A program made the translations under genes and the position numbers. A stretch of 64,000 nt of DNA from Diplonema papillatum (Eukaryota > Euglenozoa > Diplonemea > Diplonemida > Diplonemidae), in contig JAPJBO010000021.1 of assembly GCA_030068145.1 (NCBI GenBank), positions 1 to 64,000 of the forward strand, read 5' to 3'. Shown piece after piece: positions 42,412-53,600 of this stretch; within the stretch, counting starts at the first letter, position 1; every line of letters starts with the position of its first letter. The notes below the pieces were generated by a model, which saw only the letters and a list, made by a program, of their open reading frames with translations, had not been told where the DNA came from and made no database searches.

Positions 42412-42767
42412 GGGGTGCAGTTCTGAACACTCGTGTTGCGAGCTGACGTTTCTTCGCGGATCGCATCTTCTGAGGCCGGACTCCACCGTGTTAGTGTCGC
42501 CTACCTAAAGGCACCTTTTCCTAAAAGGCGACACTAACACGGGAAGCCGTTGGTGAGGATGAGACATTCTTCATGCAAATACAGGGAACTTTATTGAGAA
42601 CCGTCTTCCCGTGTTAGTGTCGCCTCGCGTTTTCAGGCAAAAAGGCGACACTGACAAGGGCTAAACGGAGGCGACACTAACACGGGAGGGGAGATGCCGC
42701 GGAGTTTTGAACACAGTGTTGCGCTGACATTTCTTCGCGAGTCGCATCTTCTGAGGCCGGAGCTCTT
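42412..42767. repeat. 75-bp direct duplication enclosing alternating inverted motifs
   Basis: 42412-42485 and 42692-42767 are direct copies (ctgacgtttcttcgcg or ctgacatttcttcgcg, tcgcatcttctgaggccgga). Between them the motif cgtgttagtgtcgcct and its complement occur five times in alternating orientation, forming a hairpin at 42489-42542 (about 17-bp stem) and another at about 42608-42661. This looks like nested insertions of a tiny inverted-repeat element. Confidence 0.8.
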
Positions 42768-43689
42768 GGTCCTCGACTGTCGAACCGCATACATCCTTTT
42801 GCATGCCCCGTCGACGACTCCTTCCGTGAAACCTCGAGTATGACTAGAGGTCCCAGCGTTGTTAAAGTTGCGTTGTTAGCCGTTTCCATGGCCCTCCTGT
42901 CTTAGATTGGACTATCCCCCCTACGATTCTGACCCCTGCCCCTCTTTTTCTCTTCTTGTGCATAAATGCCATTTCTGTAGGAAGCGCTCGTCAGATCGTG
43001 TTTCTTCCCCCCCTTCCTACCCCCCCTTTCAGCGGTATGTTGACAAAAGAAAAAGGACGATGCTGCTCCTGCGAGAAGGAGCAAAACTAAATGCTTTCAA
43101 CCTGCCCTCCCACTCCCCACCCGGTGTAGATGAATCAAAACATAGACAACCTCTTTGCTGGCATTGCAAAATACAGCGTGTACACCATGTTTTTGAAAGG
43201 CCGAGAGCTGAGTAGAAACAGGCCCCCTGGTTCGTTGATAGCCCTGGTCGGCTGGGCAATTCTAGAACACTTCGAAAGCCTTGTAAGTCAAGTCAGGCAT
43301 CGAACGTTTCCTCTTGGCAAAAACCCGTTCTCACATTTCTTCTGATGCGACCGGAAATGATCCCGTTTGCGGCCTTTTCAATCAACAGCGTCCGTGCTGT
43401 GGCTAAGAGAACCGAATCGACTGACGTGGCGCAACTGACGTTGCGAACCGCCAGACGACCGTTGCGCCGAATTCCCCGAAGAGGGACAAAAGAAAGAGGA
43501 GCCGTAAACAAACGAAAAAGGAATCAGCCGTCGCCGTGATATCGAACGACTGTTTCCCAAGGAAGGCACACGTGGGTGACGCCGACTTCCCCCTTGTGGG
43601 CTGCGGAGGTTGCTCTTTCTAGGTTTTCTTTTTGCACTCGCTCATCGTCGGACACGAGGTGGCGCTGTGCAAAGCTTTATCTTTTTACG
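42768..43689. other. Non-coding stretch, nothing recognised
   Basis: Only short overlapping frames. Pyrimidine-rich runs (cttcccccccttcctacccc near 43005) are present. Confidence 0.35.
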
Positions 43690-43895
43690 TAAGCGGCAGC
43701 TTGGAAGGAAATGCTCGACAATAGCTGCCAGACAAAGAACCGAAGGGATCCCAAGTGCTGTAACCACCGAACCACGTGTTGAACGGACGTGAGGTCATGC
43801 GGGTCTACCCCAACACGACAAATCACACAAACACAAACAGGTCAAAGTCCTGAGTGAGAAAACAACACACGGTGGTGTAAACGAAGAACAAAACT
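43690..43895 (+). repeat. Family A, copy 2
   Basis: Near-identical to 3151-3362 and 50421-50622. Confidence 0.85.
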
Positions 43896-44077
43896 GCAAC
43901 CCTCCGAACGGAAAACCCATCCCGGCCAACCGGTGTCAGCCGAGCTTCAACAACGTTCTCCGTTTCAATTCGTGTTTATTTGCCATCTTGAGACCTTTTC
44001 TGTGTGTCCCCGTTTCTTGCTGCAGACGCACCGCAACCGCAAAAGGTCATCGGTGAACGTACTCACAGCGTCGCTAA

Positions 44078-44131
44078 ACTTCATTGAACCTTGACGTAGA
44101 ATCCTGGCTCTACGTCAAGGTTCAATGAAGT
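44078..44131. repeat. Perfect 23-bp inverted repeat with an 8-base loop
   Basis: The arms begin acttcattgaaccttgacgt and pair base for base across loop atcctggc. It is the longest perfect short hairpin I found in the window. Confidence 0.9.
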
Positions 44132-44997
44132 GGGCCACTTTTGGTAAGCAGGACTGGCGGAGCGGAATAACCGAGAGCTGATTTAAGCTGTCCGAATGAT
44201 CGCTCGGTTCATCTTGAGTGAGGAGACCGGAACTCCTCGAGAGATGGTCCGTGCACTCTAACTCGTCTCTTTCTTAAGTGAATACGGCCGATGAGTGCAA
44301 CCGATGAACCTGGACGAGCAATCGAAGAAGAAGCGAAGCACCAAACGCGCGCCTGAGCGCGACGGGCGATTGCATTCTAACCCAAACTCTCTTAAGTGAG
44401 TACGGCCGAACGACGAGGGAGCTATGTAGAGCAAGTTCGAATCTCAGGACCAACAGCACCCGTACCAGCGCCAACATCAGTATCAATGCGGCAACACCAA
44501 CGTCAGTGCCATCACGAGCGCATTCCACCAACACCAGTACTAGTACCAACAGCAGCACCAACGCCACACCAACACAACCCACAACGCATCACCAATACAG
44601 AATTACACAGAGAATACACGCCCCCCCGGGGGGATAGGCGTAGCTGCACCTGCTGCGCTCTCGCGAACTGGTGTGAGGGATCGTCTCCCCGAAGGAGGAG
44701 GGCGGGCGTCACGAAACACGAAGCCACCCAGCGGCGGAGTGGGGTTTGCAACACTCGAGCGCTCGAGGGCCGCAATACTGCGAGCGCCGCCCGCCCCCCA
44801 GGTGCTCAGCCCTGCCCCCACCGCCCCTTTTCCCCAACCACATCGAATTGCCTGCTGCCGTCGGGCAGCAGTCTATCACAGGCTCAGCTCTCAGGTGTTG
44901 AAGTCGAGCCCGCGCCGCGTTGGTGCCGCGGAGTGTGGGGGGTCGCAACGGGAAGCGTTTCCTACCACACCCAACCTCCCCGAGATACCGGCGGCGG

Positions 44998-45033
44998 GTG
45001 TGTGTGGGTGTGTGTGTGTGTGTGTGTGTGTGT
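44998..45033 (+). repeat. GT dinucleotide microsatellite
   Basis: About 17 GT units, one interrupted, ending 70 bp before the PAS-gene ATG. Confidence 0.9.
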
Positions 45034-45103
45034 TGCGGACCCGTTATAACGTAGTGCCTCCCTTCACGAAAGTACGACCACGCCGTGTGTTGTGTGAGGC
45101 AAG

Positions 45104-47650
45104 ATGCAGCAGAGTGAACTGTCGTCGCGGGCGCCGTCGGACGCCCTTCGACCGGTGGAGCTGATCCCGGGCATGCTGACGCTGTTTTCGGTCCTGCAGC
45201 ACCTCGAGACGGCCGTGTGGCCTTCCGGCGTGAGCGCGGCGGGGCTCGCGGTCTCGGTGCTCCAGCCGGCAGCTTTCGCGGTCAACCGGAACTGGAAGTG
45301 GGGCGGCATCGTGGCCCGGGCGAGCGACGCGTTGTACGTCGTCCTCATCCCTTTCTGGGACACCACACACCCGGCGTCTTGGGGGGCTCCAGCTGGGTTG
45401 TTTGTGTTTTGGGTCGTGATCCTGCTCGTCATCCTAAGCGCTGCCAGCGCCGGGGTGTTCGTGAAGGACGCGACCGAAGTCTTGTCGAGGCAGAGCGCCC
45501 TCGCGCTCAAGGCGCTGCTGCACATGATCACGGGGGTGCTGTTCATGCCGGTCCTGCTGCTGCTGCTCTCGGCCGCCGTGTGCGACCGCGACGGAGAGGC
45601 CCTGTGGCAGTCGCCGTCGGTCGCCTGCCGCGGCAACATCCACGTGCTGCACGTCGTCGCCTGCGCCGGCGCGGTGCCCGTCCTATTCGCCCTCACGCTA
45701 GGGGTCCGCACGATGATACACTCCGTGTCCCCGTTCTCCCTCCACCGGCTTGCCCGGCCCCACTCGAACCTCGACTTCTGGTGCGTACTATACGAAACCG
45801 CGACGCCCGCGCTGTACGTGACCCTGCTCTCTTCGGGGAAACCGCAGCTCTTCGCGTGCCTCCACTGCGTCTCTTCCGCGTCCGTCGGCATGTCCTTCGC
45901 GTGCGTGCTCCCTTACTACGACTCGGGCACGACGATCGTCAAGGTGACCGGGTACTTCGCCGCTGCTTTCCTCTCCGCCTACGCCGCCTCCCCGTCGGCG
46001 GAAGTGAGCCACCGAGATGCCGACGTCGTTCTGATCGGGGTGGGGGTCCTGTTCTGCTGGGTGTTGGCCGTTGTTTTGGTGAAGCGGATGCGGGTGCCCG
46101 CGGCCTACCTGAAGGCTGCCTGCCTCTTTAAAGCGAACGGGCTGCGGTCTGCCGGCGGTGCGGGACTGCCGCAGTACACGGTCAAAGCAGATCCACAATA
46201 TCCGCCACTCGGGCTCCGTGGACAGGACGGGCTCGATGGTCAGTCATCGCACAGCTCGCCGCTGTTGCCTCCGCAGGTGGTTGCGCTGCCTGCGCGGCTG
46301 CCGTCCTTTGCGGAGGGATACTCGAGGCACATGAACTTGGAGCAGCACCTGCTGAACACGCCCGTGCCGCACGGCGGCACCTCCGCGGGGCCTCCGGAGT
46401 CGGTCCCGGCCGTGTTCATGCTGTCCGCGATCTTCATGGACACCGACATCGAGGCTTCGACGCGGTTCGTCCGCGAATACTGCTTCGAGCTTGAGGCGGG
46501 GCCTCCGCCCGCGATGGCCGCGTACTACGCCCGGATCTACGTCAGCGGCCTGAAGAAGTTCCCGAGGTCGGAGCTCTTGCAGATGCACCTCGCGATGTAC
46601 CTCCACTACTACTGCGCGGAACCTTCCATCGCCCTCGCAGAGCTCCGCTGTGTGCAATCGGCGGGCCATTCGATTCCCATATCGTACCGGGCATATCGGC
46701 TTTCCGTCGAGTTGAAGTCGATGCTCAACATCCGCGACAACTCGCACCACAAGGTGCTGATCAAGGCGCGTAGCTTGCACGTCCAAGCCCTGCAGCTGAT
46801 GACGTCGTTCTGGGCGAAGCTGCTCTCCGAAAGCTTCGACAGTCTCGACCTCGCTTTCCTCGCGACCAGCATCACCGAGAAACGGTCTGAGGGCCTGCAA
46901 GCATTCGAGAGCGCCATTTCCGTCCACACCGACAAGGGCGTCCACCTGCGGTACGCGCTGTTTTTGGAGCAAGTGATGCTGGACGAAGCGGGGGCCCAGG
47001 CGGTGAGGAGCATCATCAAAGACCTCGGCGAGGGCTCCATCCGGAGCGGAGAGTCGCGCACGGTGCTGGCCACCACGCAAAAAGGGAAGAAGTCGAAGCA
47101 GCAGCGGTCGAACCGCATCACAGCGCTCGACCGGAAGATAAAACTGCTGTTCCTCTTGTTCTTAGCCATCATCCTCGGGTTCGGAGTCTACACCTTCCTC
47201 GACGTCCGTTCCAAGACCGACTTTATTGCCAACATGCACGCGGCGGGTGAACTGCGGACTTTAGCACAGTACTGTGCGTACCTGGCTCTCGCCCTCATCA
47301 AGTCTGCGACTGAGGAAAAAGCAGCGGACATCGGATGCAGCACGATTGAGTGTACGTCCACCGGTTTGTCGTACACAGACGATGACTGCGCGACGTCTCA
47401 GGTCTTTCCGTCGACGTTGATCCTGCAAAGTAAACTGAAGGATGCCACGTCTCAGTTCCGGCAGCGGTTCAATGAGTTGACCCACGGGGAGTTCGAGGCA
47501 CAGTACGACCCGCTCATCAAGCTGTTCGCCGCGCCTTCTTTCGAGCTGCAGCTCTTCCTCAGCGCGACCGTCTCGACCCGCGATCTGTTCAGCGTATGGG
47601 AAATGTGCAGCAAGCTGCTCGCTGCCTTGGAGACACTGGGCGTCACTAAC
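45104..47650 (+). CDS. PAS sensor gene, exon 1: membrane region and TPR-like repeats
   Basis: 849 codons from ATG 45104. About eight or nine hydrophobic helices lie in residues 20-345 (for example GLFVFWVVILLVILSAAS and VVLIGVGVLFCWVLAVVLV). The helical region (AELRCVQSAGHSIPISYRAY; LLQMHLAMYLHYYC) fits TmcB/TmcC TPR repeats. A membrane helix follows near residue 690 (LLFLLFLAIILGFGVYTFL), then an extracellular-type domain. I chose donor aac|gtatgc at 47651 because it alone gives phase 0 to match exon 2 and ends before sequence homologous to repeat family H. Confidence 0.85.
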
Positions 47651-50600
47651 GTATGCCGCCTTTCCTCGGGGATGCCGCAGATTGGCTCAGGTACTGGAAC
47701 TGCGAAGGCATGGCTACCCCACAAGGAGGGCTCTCTATCTAGCGTTATATCTCTGTTTTGTCCCAGCCGCCATTGTCATCTTATCCTCGGCCAAGCATCG
47801 GTTCCTTCCAGCAACCCTGCTTTCAGCATGGCCATCGTGACTCTCATTTTGGTTATCAACCGCTCGGCTTACTCACGTCTGACTCCACGAAAAGATCCCA
47901 AGCACGAGATTCAAACCGGCGACACGAAGAAAGAGAGAAGGGAGTTCCTTGTACCCCAGGTACTAGGGCGAAAGTGTCATTTTCACCATCGTTGATCAGT
48001 TAATGTTGATCGTCCGGCATTCGTTCGTCAGCGCAGTGCGCTTTGCAATCAAAAACCTTGTGTGCAGGCTCGTGAGAATACGCCAAAACTGCAGCAAATA
48101 ATTGACCACCATGACTTTGTGCTGCTCACGATTGCGGGAGCCGAAACCCCTGACGTAACCTGGAAGCAGGCCCGCTTTCGTGGCTCCGACCACGAACTTG
48201 CATCGTGTGCCAATCTCCCCCAGTGTTCGACCTTGGTTTTGTGTTCCCGTTGCGTAACAGCTCACGACAAACTACTTCACACACAACAGCCGCCGTGCCT
48301 TGTAGAGGGAGCTGCCCAATCGTTTATTCGCGAAAACACCTTCCGTCGGGTATGCAGTATTTCAACCACAGCTTGCGAATCAGCGTTTTTTTGCGACAAC
48401 CAATATCTGCTTCCCTGGAGACAGTATTTGTTACAGCTACAAAGAGCGTTGGCAGCGGTTTAACCAGAACACATGTAGGTTAAATCGCACAAAACAAAAC
48501 ACTTATTTTAATGCTTAAGTCTAAGCAACCCCCGCAATCTCGTAGAACCCAAAGCCGGCAAAACCCCGCCACCACTACGAATCACACCATTAGCATAATA
48601 ATGATGTGGTCCTCACCCTAAGAATCCGGCAAAACCTGAAGCCGATCGCACCCCAAGTTACACATTGTGAACACAAAGCTCCTGATTGACCCTCTAGTTT
48701 CTAGTACCATCAATGCACATTGTGAACACAAAAAGTCGTTACGAACCTAGTAAAGTGTACTCAAAAGAAGCCATCCCTAAGCTAAGATCTCCCCCCCGCA
48801 GATTGCGCCCGCGCTCAACACGACGCTGGTTCTGTACGAAGAGGAGTTCTCCGGCAAGCTGGACCAGGGGATCGTCGTCACGTCAGTGCTGCTCGGGACC
48901 GCCCTGTGCCTCGCCTTCTTCGTGTACCTGATGCTTGAGCTCAGTTTTTTGGTCATCGCGTCGGCGAAGATGGACACGCTCAACCTTTTTTCGATGATCC
49001 CCAAAAACACGCTGCTCGACATCCACGCCGACTCGAAGCGCCGGCTCAGCCGGTTCGAGGTGGCGAGCACGAATGAAGAGCTCGGCTTGGAGGATTCCGT
49101 GGCGGAAGATATGGACGACGACAGGTGCGAGGACCTGGAGGCCAGCGGGACTGCGTTCAAGCAGTTCAGCCTCCGGAACGTCGCGAAGATGGACGGGAAG
49201 GTCATCAAGCACAACCTCCCGGAGAAGAAGGACAAGGAGGAGAAGGAAGCCGACATCATCGAGCTCCAGCAGCTGGTCGCAGACGAGGACGATTTTTCGC
49301 CGCCGCCGGTCGCCGCTTCCAGCAAGAACTTGGTCCTGTTCGCAAGGTTGGCAACCGCGGCGCTGGGCGTGTGCTGCTGCGTGCTCGTCATCGTGTTACG
49401 AGAGGAGGTGACGTCGTACGTGTCGGATGCTTCGAAGACGTTCGACAAGCTCGAACGGCGCGGGAAACTGGTTCAGGAAGTTTCGTGGCCGCTCGACGAC
49501 GCGGACGATTACGTGTTCACCTGCGGCATGGAGGCGTTCGCGGAGTACGAGAGGGCGACAGCGTCGGGGAGCTTCGAGAGGCTCGTCGGCGGGTTGATCC
49601 GTGAGTCTCCGGCGGGCGACGCGAAGGTCCTGCTCCGCGTGTCGCAGACGATGTCCGGCGTGCGCGAGCGGGCCGGCGAGCTCTTCCGGCTGGCGCGGCC
49701 GGTGTGCAAACGCCTCGGGAAGGACTTCGCGTGGCAGGACCCGTTCTTCGGCGGCGCCGGGCCGCCGGCGGCCCCCGATCTGCTGGCCGCCCGCCTCCTC
49801 GCGGTCCGAGCCGCCGCGTCGACTGCCTTCTTCGCGTCGCGCGACTCGCTCCTGACGAACCTCCGGGACCTGCCGTCCCGGCCGCCAAACCCGGCGGTGT
49901 CGAGGGTGCTCATCAAGTGCCACCTCGTCCTGTCGCTCCTCCTCTCCTTCGCCCTGTTCTTCCTCCCGACCGACCTCGAAACCGACTCCGCGGCGGCGGC
50001 GTCGAAGCCGTGCAAGAGCAGCCTCTTCAAATACCTGCGGTACCCGTTCCGCCTGTCGTCCGCCGTGTGCGTCGTCATCTTCTTCGGCCTCCTCGCCGTC
50101 GACCAGCAGGTGCACCAAGTCGACGAGCTGATCCTCAACTACGAGGAAACCGTGCGCGACGTGTCCTTGGCGAATCAGAACGCGAGAACCCCGCGCCTGA
50201 AGGCCGCGCTCGCCGCAGCTGACGCGGACTTCGCCCGGGTCGATGACTACTTCGCGTGGTTCGCCGATCAGTCGGTTCTATTATGGCCCGCTGAAAGGTT
50301 TGCGTGGGTGCCTTTTTTTTTGTGTTAACAATGCATTGTTGGTACTAAAAATTAGTAGTTGGCAGCGTACGAAAAGCAACTCGCCAAATCAGGTGAAAAG
50401 CCGCTAGTGCGCACAAACAAAGCACCAGCTTGAAAGGAAATGCTCGACGATGCTGCCCGACAAAGAACAGAAGGGATCCCAAGTGCTGTAACTACCGAAC
50501 CACGTGTTGAACGGACGTGAGGTCATGCGGGTCTACCCCTACACGACAAATCACACAAACACAACAGGTCAAAAGTCCTGAGTGAGAAAACAACACACGG

Positions 50601-53600
50601 TGGTGTAAGCGAAGAACAAAACATGCAATGTGTGGGGAAACTGAACCGCCCAAGTAGGACCTTCTGAACATGATCATTTTGCCAAATTTGCCACCTGAAA
50701 CCACGTCTAGGATTTGGGCTCCGGTTAGTGCGGTCAACGAAAACTCTAGTTTCCCTTTCTCTACTCTCGCGGTGTACGGTTTTTGTATAAGCACCTGCTT
50801 TGTAGGAAATGCTTGAGGAGACTACGAGTTGCGAAATCTCAAAATAGGGTGGTACTCATGCAAGGCACCATTAGCACCGTTCATAGAGCAAAGGTCTTGA
50901 TGCGAGGAGTTTATCCCAGCCTTATGAATACCGGCAGTACGCTGTTGCCCAGCAAACTGGGCCCTATGCCCAGCTTTGGCGAGCGATTCGCACTTCAACC
51001 TCGATCAGGGGCTCCACCGATGTTGCTGTGAACAAACCAGCGTGCCCAAAGCAGGCGTTCGCCGTGAATGATAAAAGCATGGGATAAGAACAGGGATCGA
51101 TTATCTCGACTCTTTGTGTTGGTCTCTTAACCCGCGAAAGTCGAACCATCTAGTTCTAGTTAGTAGGAACGCCGCCGCACCCACAGGTTGGAAACGAAGC
51201 TGGCGACGCTGCCCCGCGGGACGCTGAACTCGGACGCGATCACGCGCGCCCGCCTCGAGTCGTACACCATGCGCAACAACGAGAACGAAGCCCTCCTCCA
51301 AACGTACGCCCGCCTCAACCGCACGGCGGATCCGCGGCTCGACGACATGGCGGGCAACTTGGCCGGGTACCGCAACCAGTCGGCGGCGGACCTGCTGGAC
51401 TCCTCCTATAACCTGCTCTACGGCTCGGCGTACGTCAACTCGATTTTCACCGTGCGCGAGTCTCTGGCCGTGATGTTCCGCGAGCTCACTGACTACGCGT
51501 CCGGCGACCTGCTGAAGACGAGGGACGCCGCGGCGAAGTGGACGGAGGTTTTGTTCGCGCTGCAGCTGGGCGTCGTGGCGCTGATGGTGCTGTACGCCGT
51601 CGCATTCGCGACCGCGATCCTGCGGAAGGCGGCGTCGAGCCACAGCGAGGGGAAGCGGCAGGGGAAGAATCCCCGCGTGCTGTACGCAGAGCACACGGTC
51701 AAGGTCCGAGCCGCGCTGTTCGTCCTGTCGGTGCTCGTCGTCTCGCTGTTCGCGGCGCAGGTGGTGCAGGCGGAGGAGCAGCGGGGCGTCGCCCTAGGGC
51801 TCAACCTCGCTTCTTCCCGGGCGTGGCTCGAAGCCCGGAACATGCTCGCTGCCCAGGCGCTCGTCAACCGCGACACCGGCGGCGCCAACGCGCTGGCCAA
51901 CCGCGCCGAGGTCTACGAAGCCGTCCGCGGGAGCGGCGAAGCCACCGGCCGCTTCTACTACGGCCAGCCCGACGAACCGGGATACGGCCCGGCGCTGCAG
52001 GGTGCCGAGAGCACCGAGCAGATCTTCGGCTCCGACCCGGCCGCGACGCACCGCGCGCGCTGCGCCGGGAACGAGCTGCCGCTCGCCTTCTCGGGCGCCG
52101 GCGTCGACGTCGAAGTGCGCCGGTTCCGCACGCAGCTACTCGAGCTCCGCTACGAGGCGATCCCAGAAGAGCACCTGCACACCCTCGTCGACCAGATCCT
52201 CGCCGCTCTGCGCGCGTCGACAGCCACGTACGAGAAGCACGCGCGCGACCTAATGGCGCGGGAGCAGTACACCCGGTTGATCCTGCTCGTCGCGATCGCG
52301 GTGCTGCTGCTGGTCGAAAACGCGGTCATCTTCCGGCCGATGACGGCGAAGCTGCTCAAGCAAGAGGAAGGCACGAAGCTGATGCTGAAGATGATCCCCG
52401 CGAAAGAGCGCAAATCCGTCGGCGCGATCGTCCAGTTCTTCGAGACGGGGCAGGTGTCGACAAACGAGAAGCTGTCCGAAGTCAACGAGGTCGTCACCCA
52501 AATGAGCACGATCCCCACGGTGTGCTGCGACGCCGTCGGCACCATCGTGCGGTTCTCCCGCGCGGCGGAGGGCGTGTTCGGGTGGACCGAAAAGGAGGCT
52601 GTCGGCAAGAACGTGAAGATGATGATGCCCGAGGAGTACCAGGTGTACCACGACTTTTACCTCGCGCGGTACCGGCGGACGGGGGTGAAGCGCATCATCG
52701 GGTCGTCGAGGAACGTCCGCGCGCAGAAGAAGGACGGCACGATCTTCCCCGTGAGCATCTCGGTGAAGGAGTTCCACCAAGGTCGGAACCCCATATTCAT
52801 CGGGTTCGTAACCGACATCTCGCTCGACATCGAGACCGAGCGCGCGAACCAGCTGAACAACGCGACGTCCCGCGCCGGGACGACGCCGGTGATATGCATC
52901 GACGCGTGCGGGTTGATCATCCGTTGGAACAAGGCGGCGGCGGATACCTTCGGGTACACGTCGAGGGAGACGTCGAAACACAACGTCAAAATGTTGATGA
53001 CATCCGACACCGCGGAGAAACACGACTCCTACCTCGAGAGATACGCCCGTAACGGAACAGGGTCCATCATCGGCACCGGGCAGAAGATCGTGCAGCAGGC
53101 CGTTCGGAAGGGCGGCGAGGTGTTTCCCATAGAGCTGCATCTCGAGGCCCTGACCCTCAACGACTCCGAGCTGATCTTCATTGCGAACGTCCGCGACATC
53201 ACCGACGAGAGCATGCTTAACCGCGAGGTCGCCATCCACGAGTACGTGGTCAAGAACTCGCCGACCGCGCTGATCATCGTCAACACGGCGGGGATTGTCG
53301 AAAAAATGTCGCCGGCGGCCGAAAAAGAGCTGGGCTTCAGCAGCGTGGACCTGGTCAACCGCAACGTGAAGCTGATCATGCCGGACAGCGTCGCGGCCAT
53401 GCACGACCAGTACGTCGCGAGCTACCTCAAGACGCGGATCAAGACGATCATCGGAAAGGACCGAGACGTACTCGTGAAGCGGAAAGACGGGTCCATCTTC
53501 CCGGCGAACCTCCGCGTGCAGGAGGCGATACCGAACGGATTGACCGGCTTCGCGACAGTGTACATCGGGTACATCGTGAACATGACCGAAACCCGGAAGC

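Larger units (their letters stand above)
43896..45103. other. 5' region of the PAS sensor gene
   Basis: It contains the perfect hairpin at 44078-44131, duplicated tcttaagtgaatacggccga or tcttaagtgagtacggccga (about 44272 and 44391), a CCAACA-rich stretch (44450-44590) and a GT run. No ORF has convincing protein character. Confidence 0.45.

Noticed and set aside
44425-44450. tRNA-like TPsiC arm (agttcgaatctcagg)
   Set aside because: The flanking bases do not form a 5-bp stem and no matching acceptor or anticodon arms are found at tRNA spacing. Similar phrases at 451 and 16983 also fail.
47651-47995. Continuation of PAS exon 1 to its stop at 47995
   Set aside because: The frame stays open after the donor, but the sequence from about 47720 is repeat family H, also found at 24027. 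Ending at 47650 gives the phase needed for exon 2.
52250-53404. Minus-strand ORFs opposite the PAS exons
   Set aside because: They lie exactly opposite well-defined PAS domains and show His/Arg/Asp-rich antisense composition.
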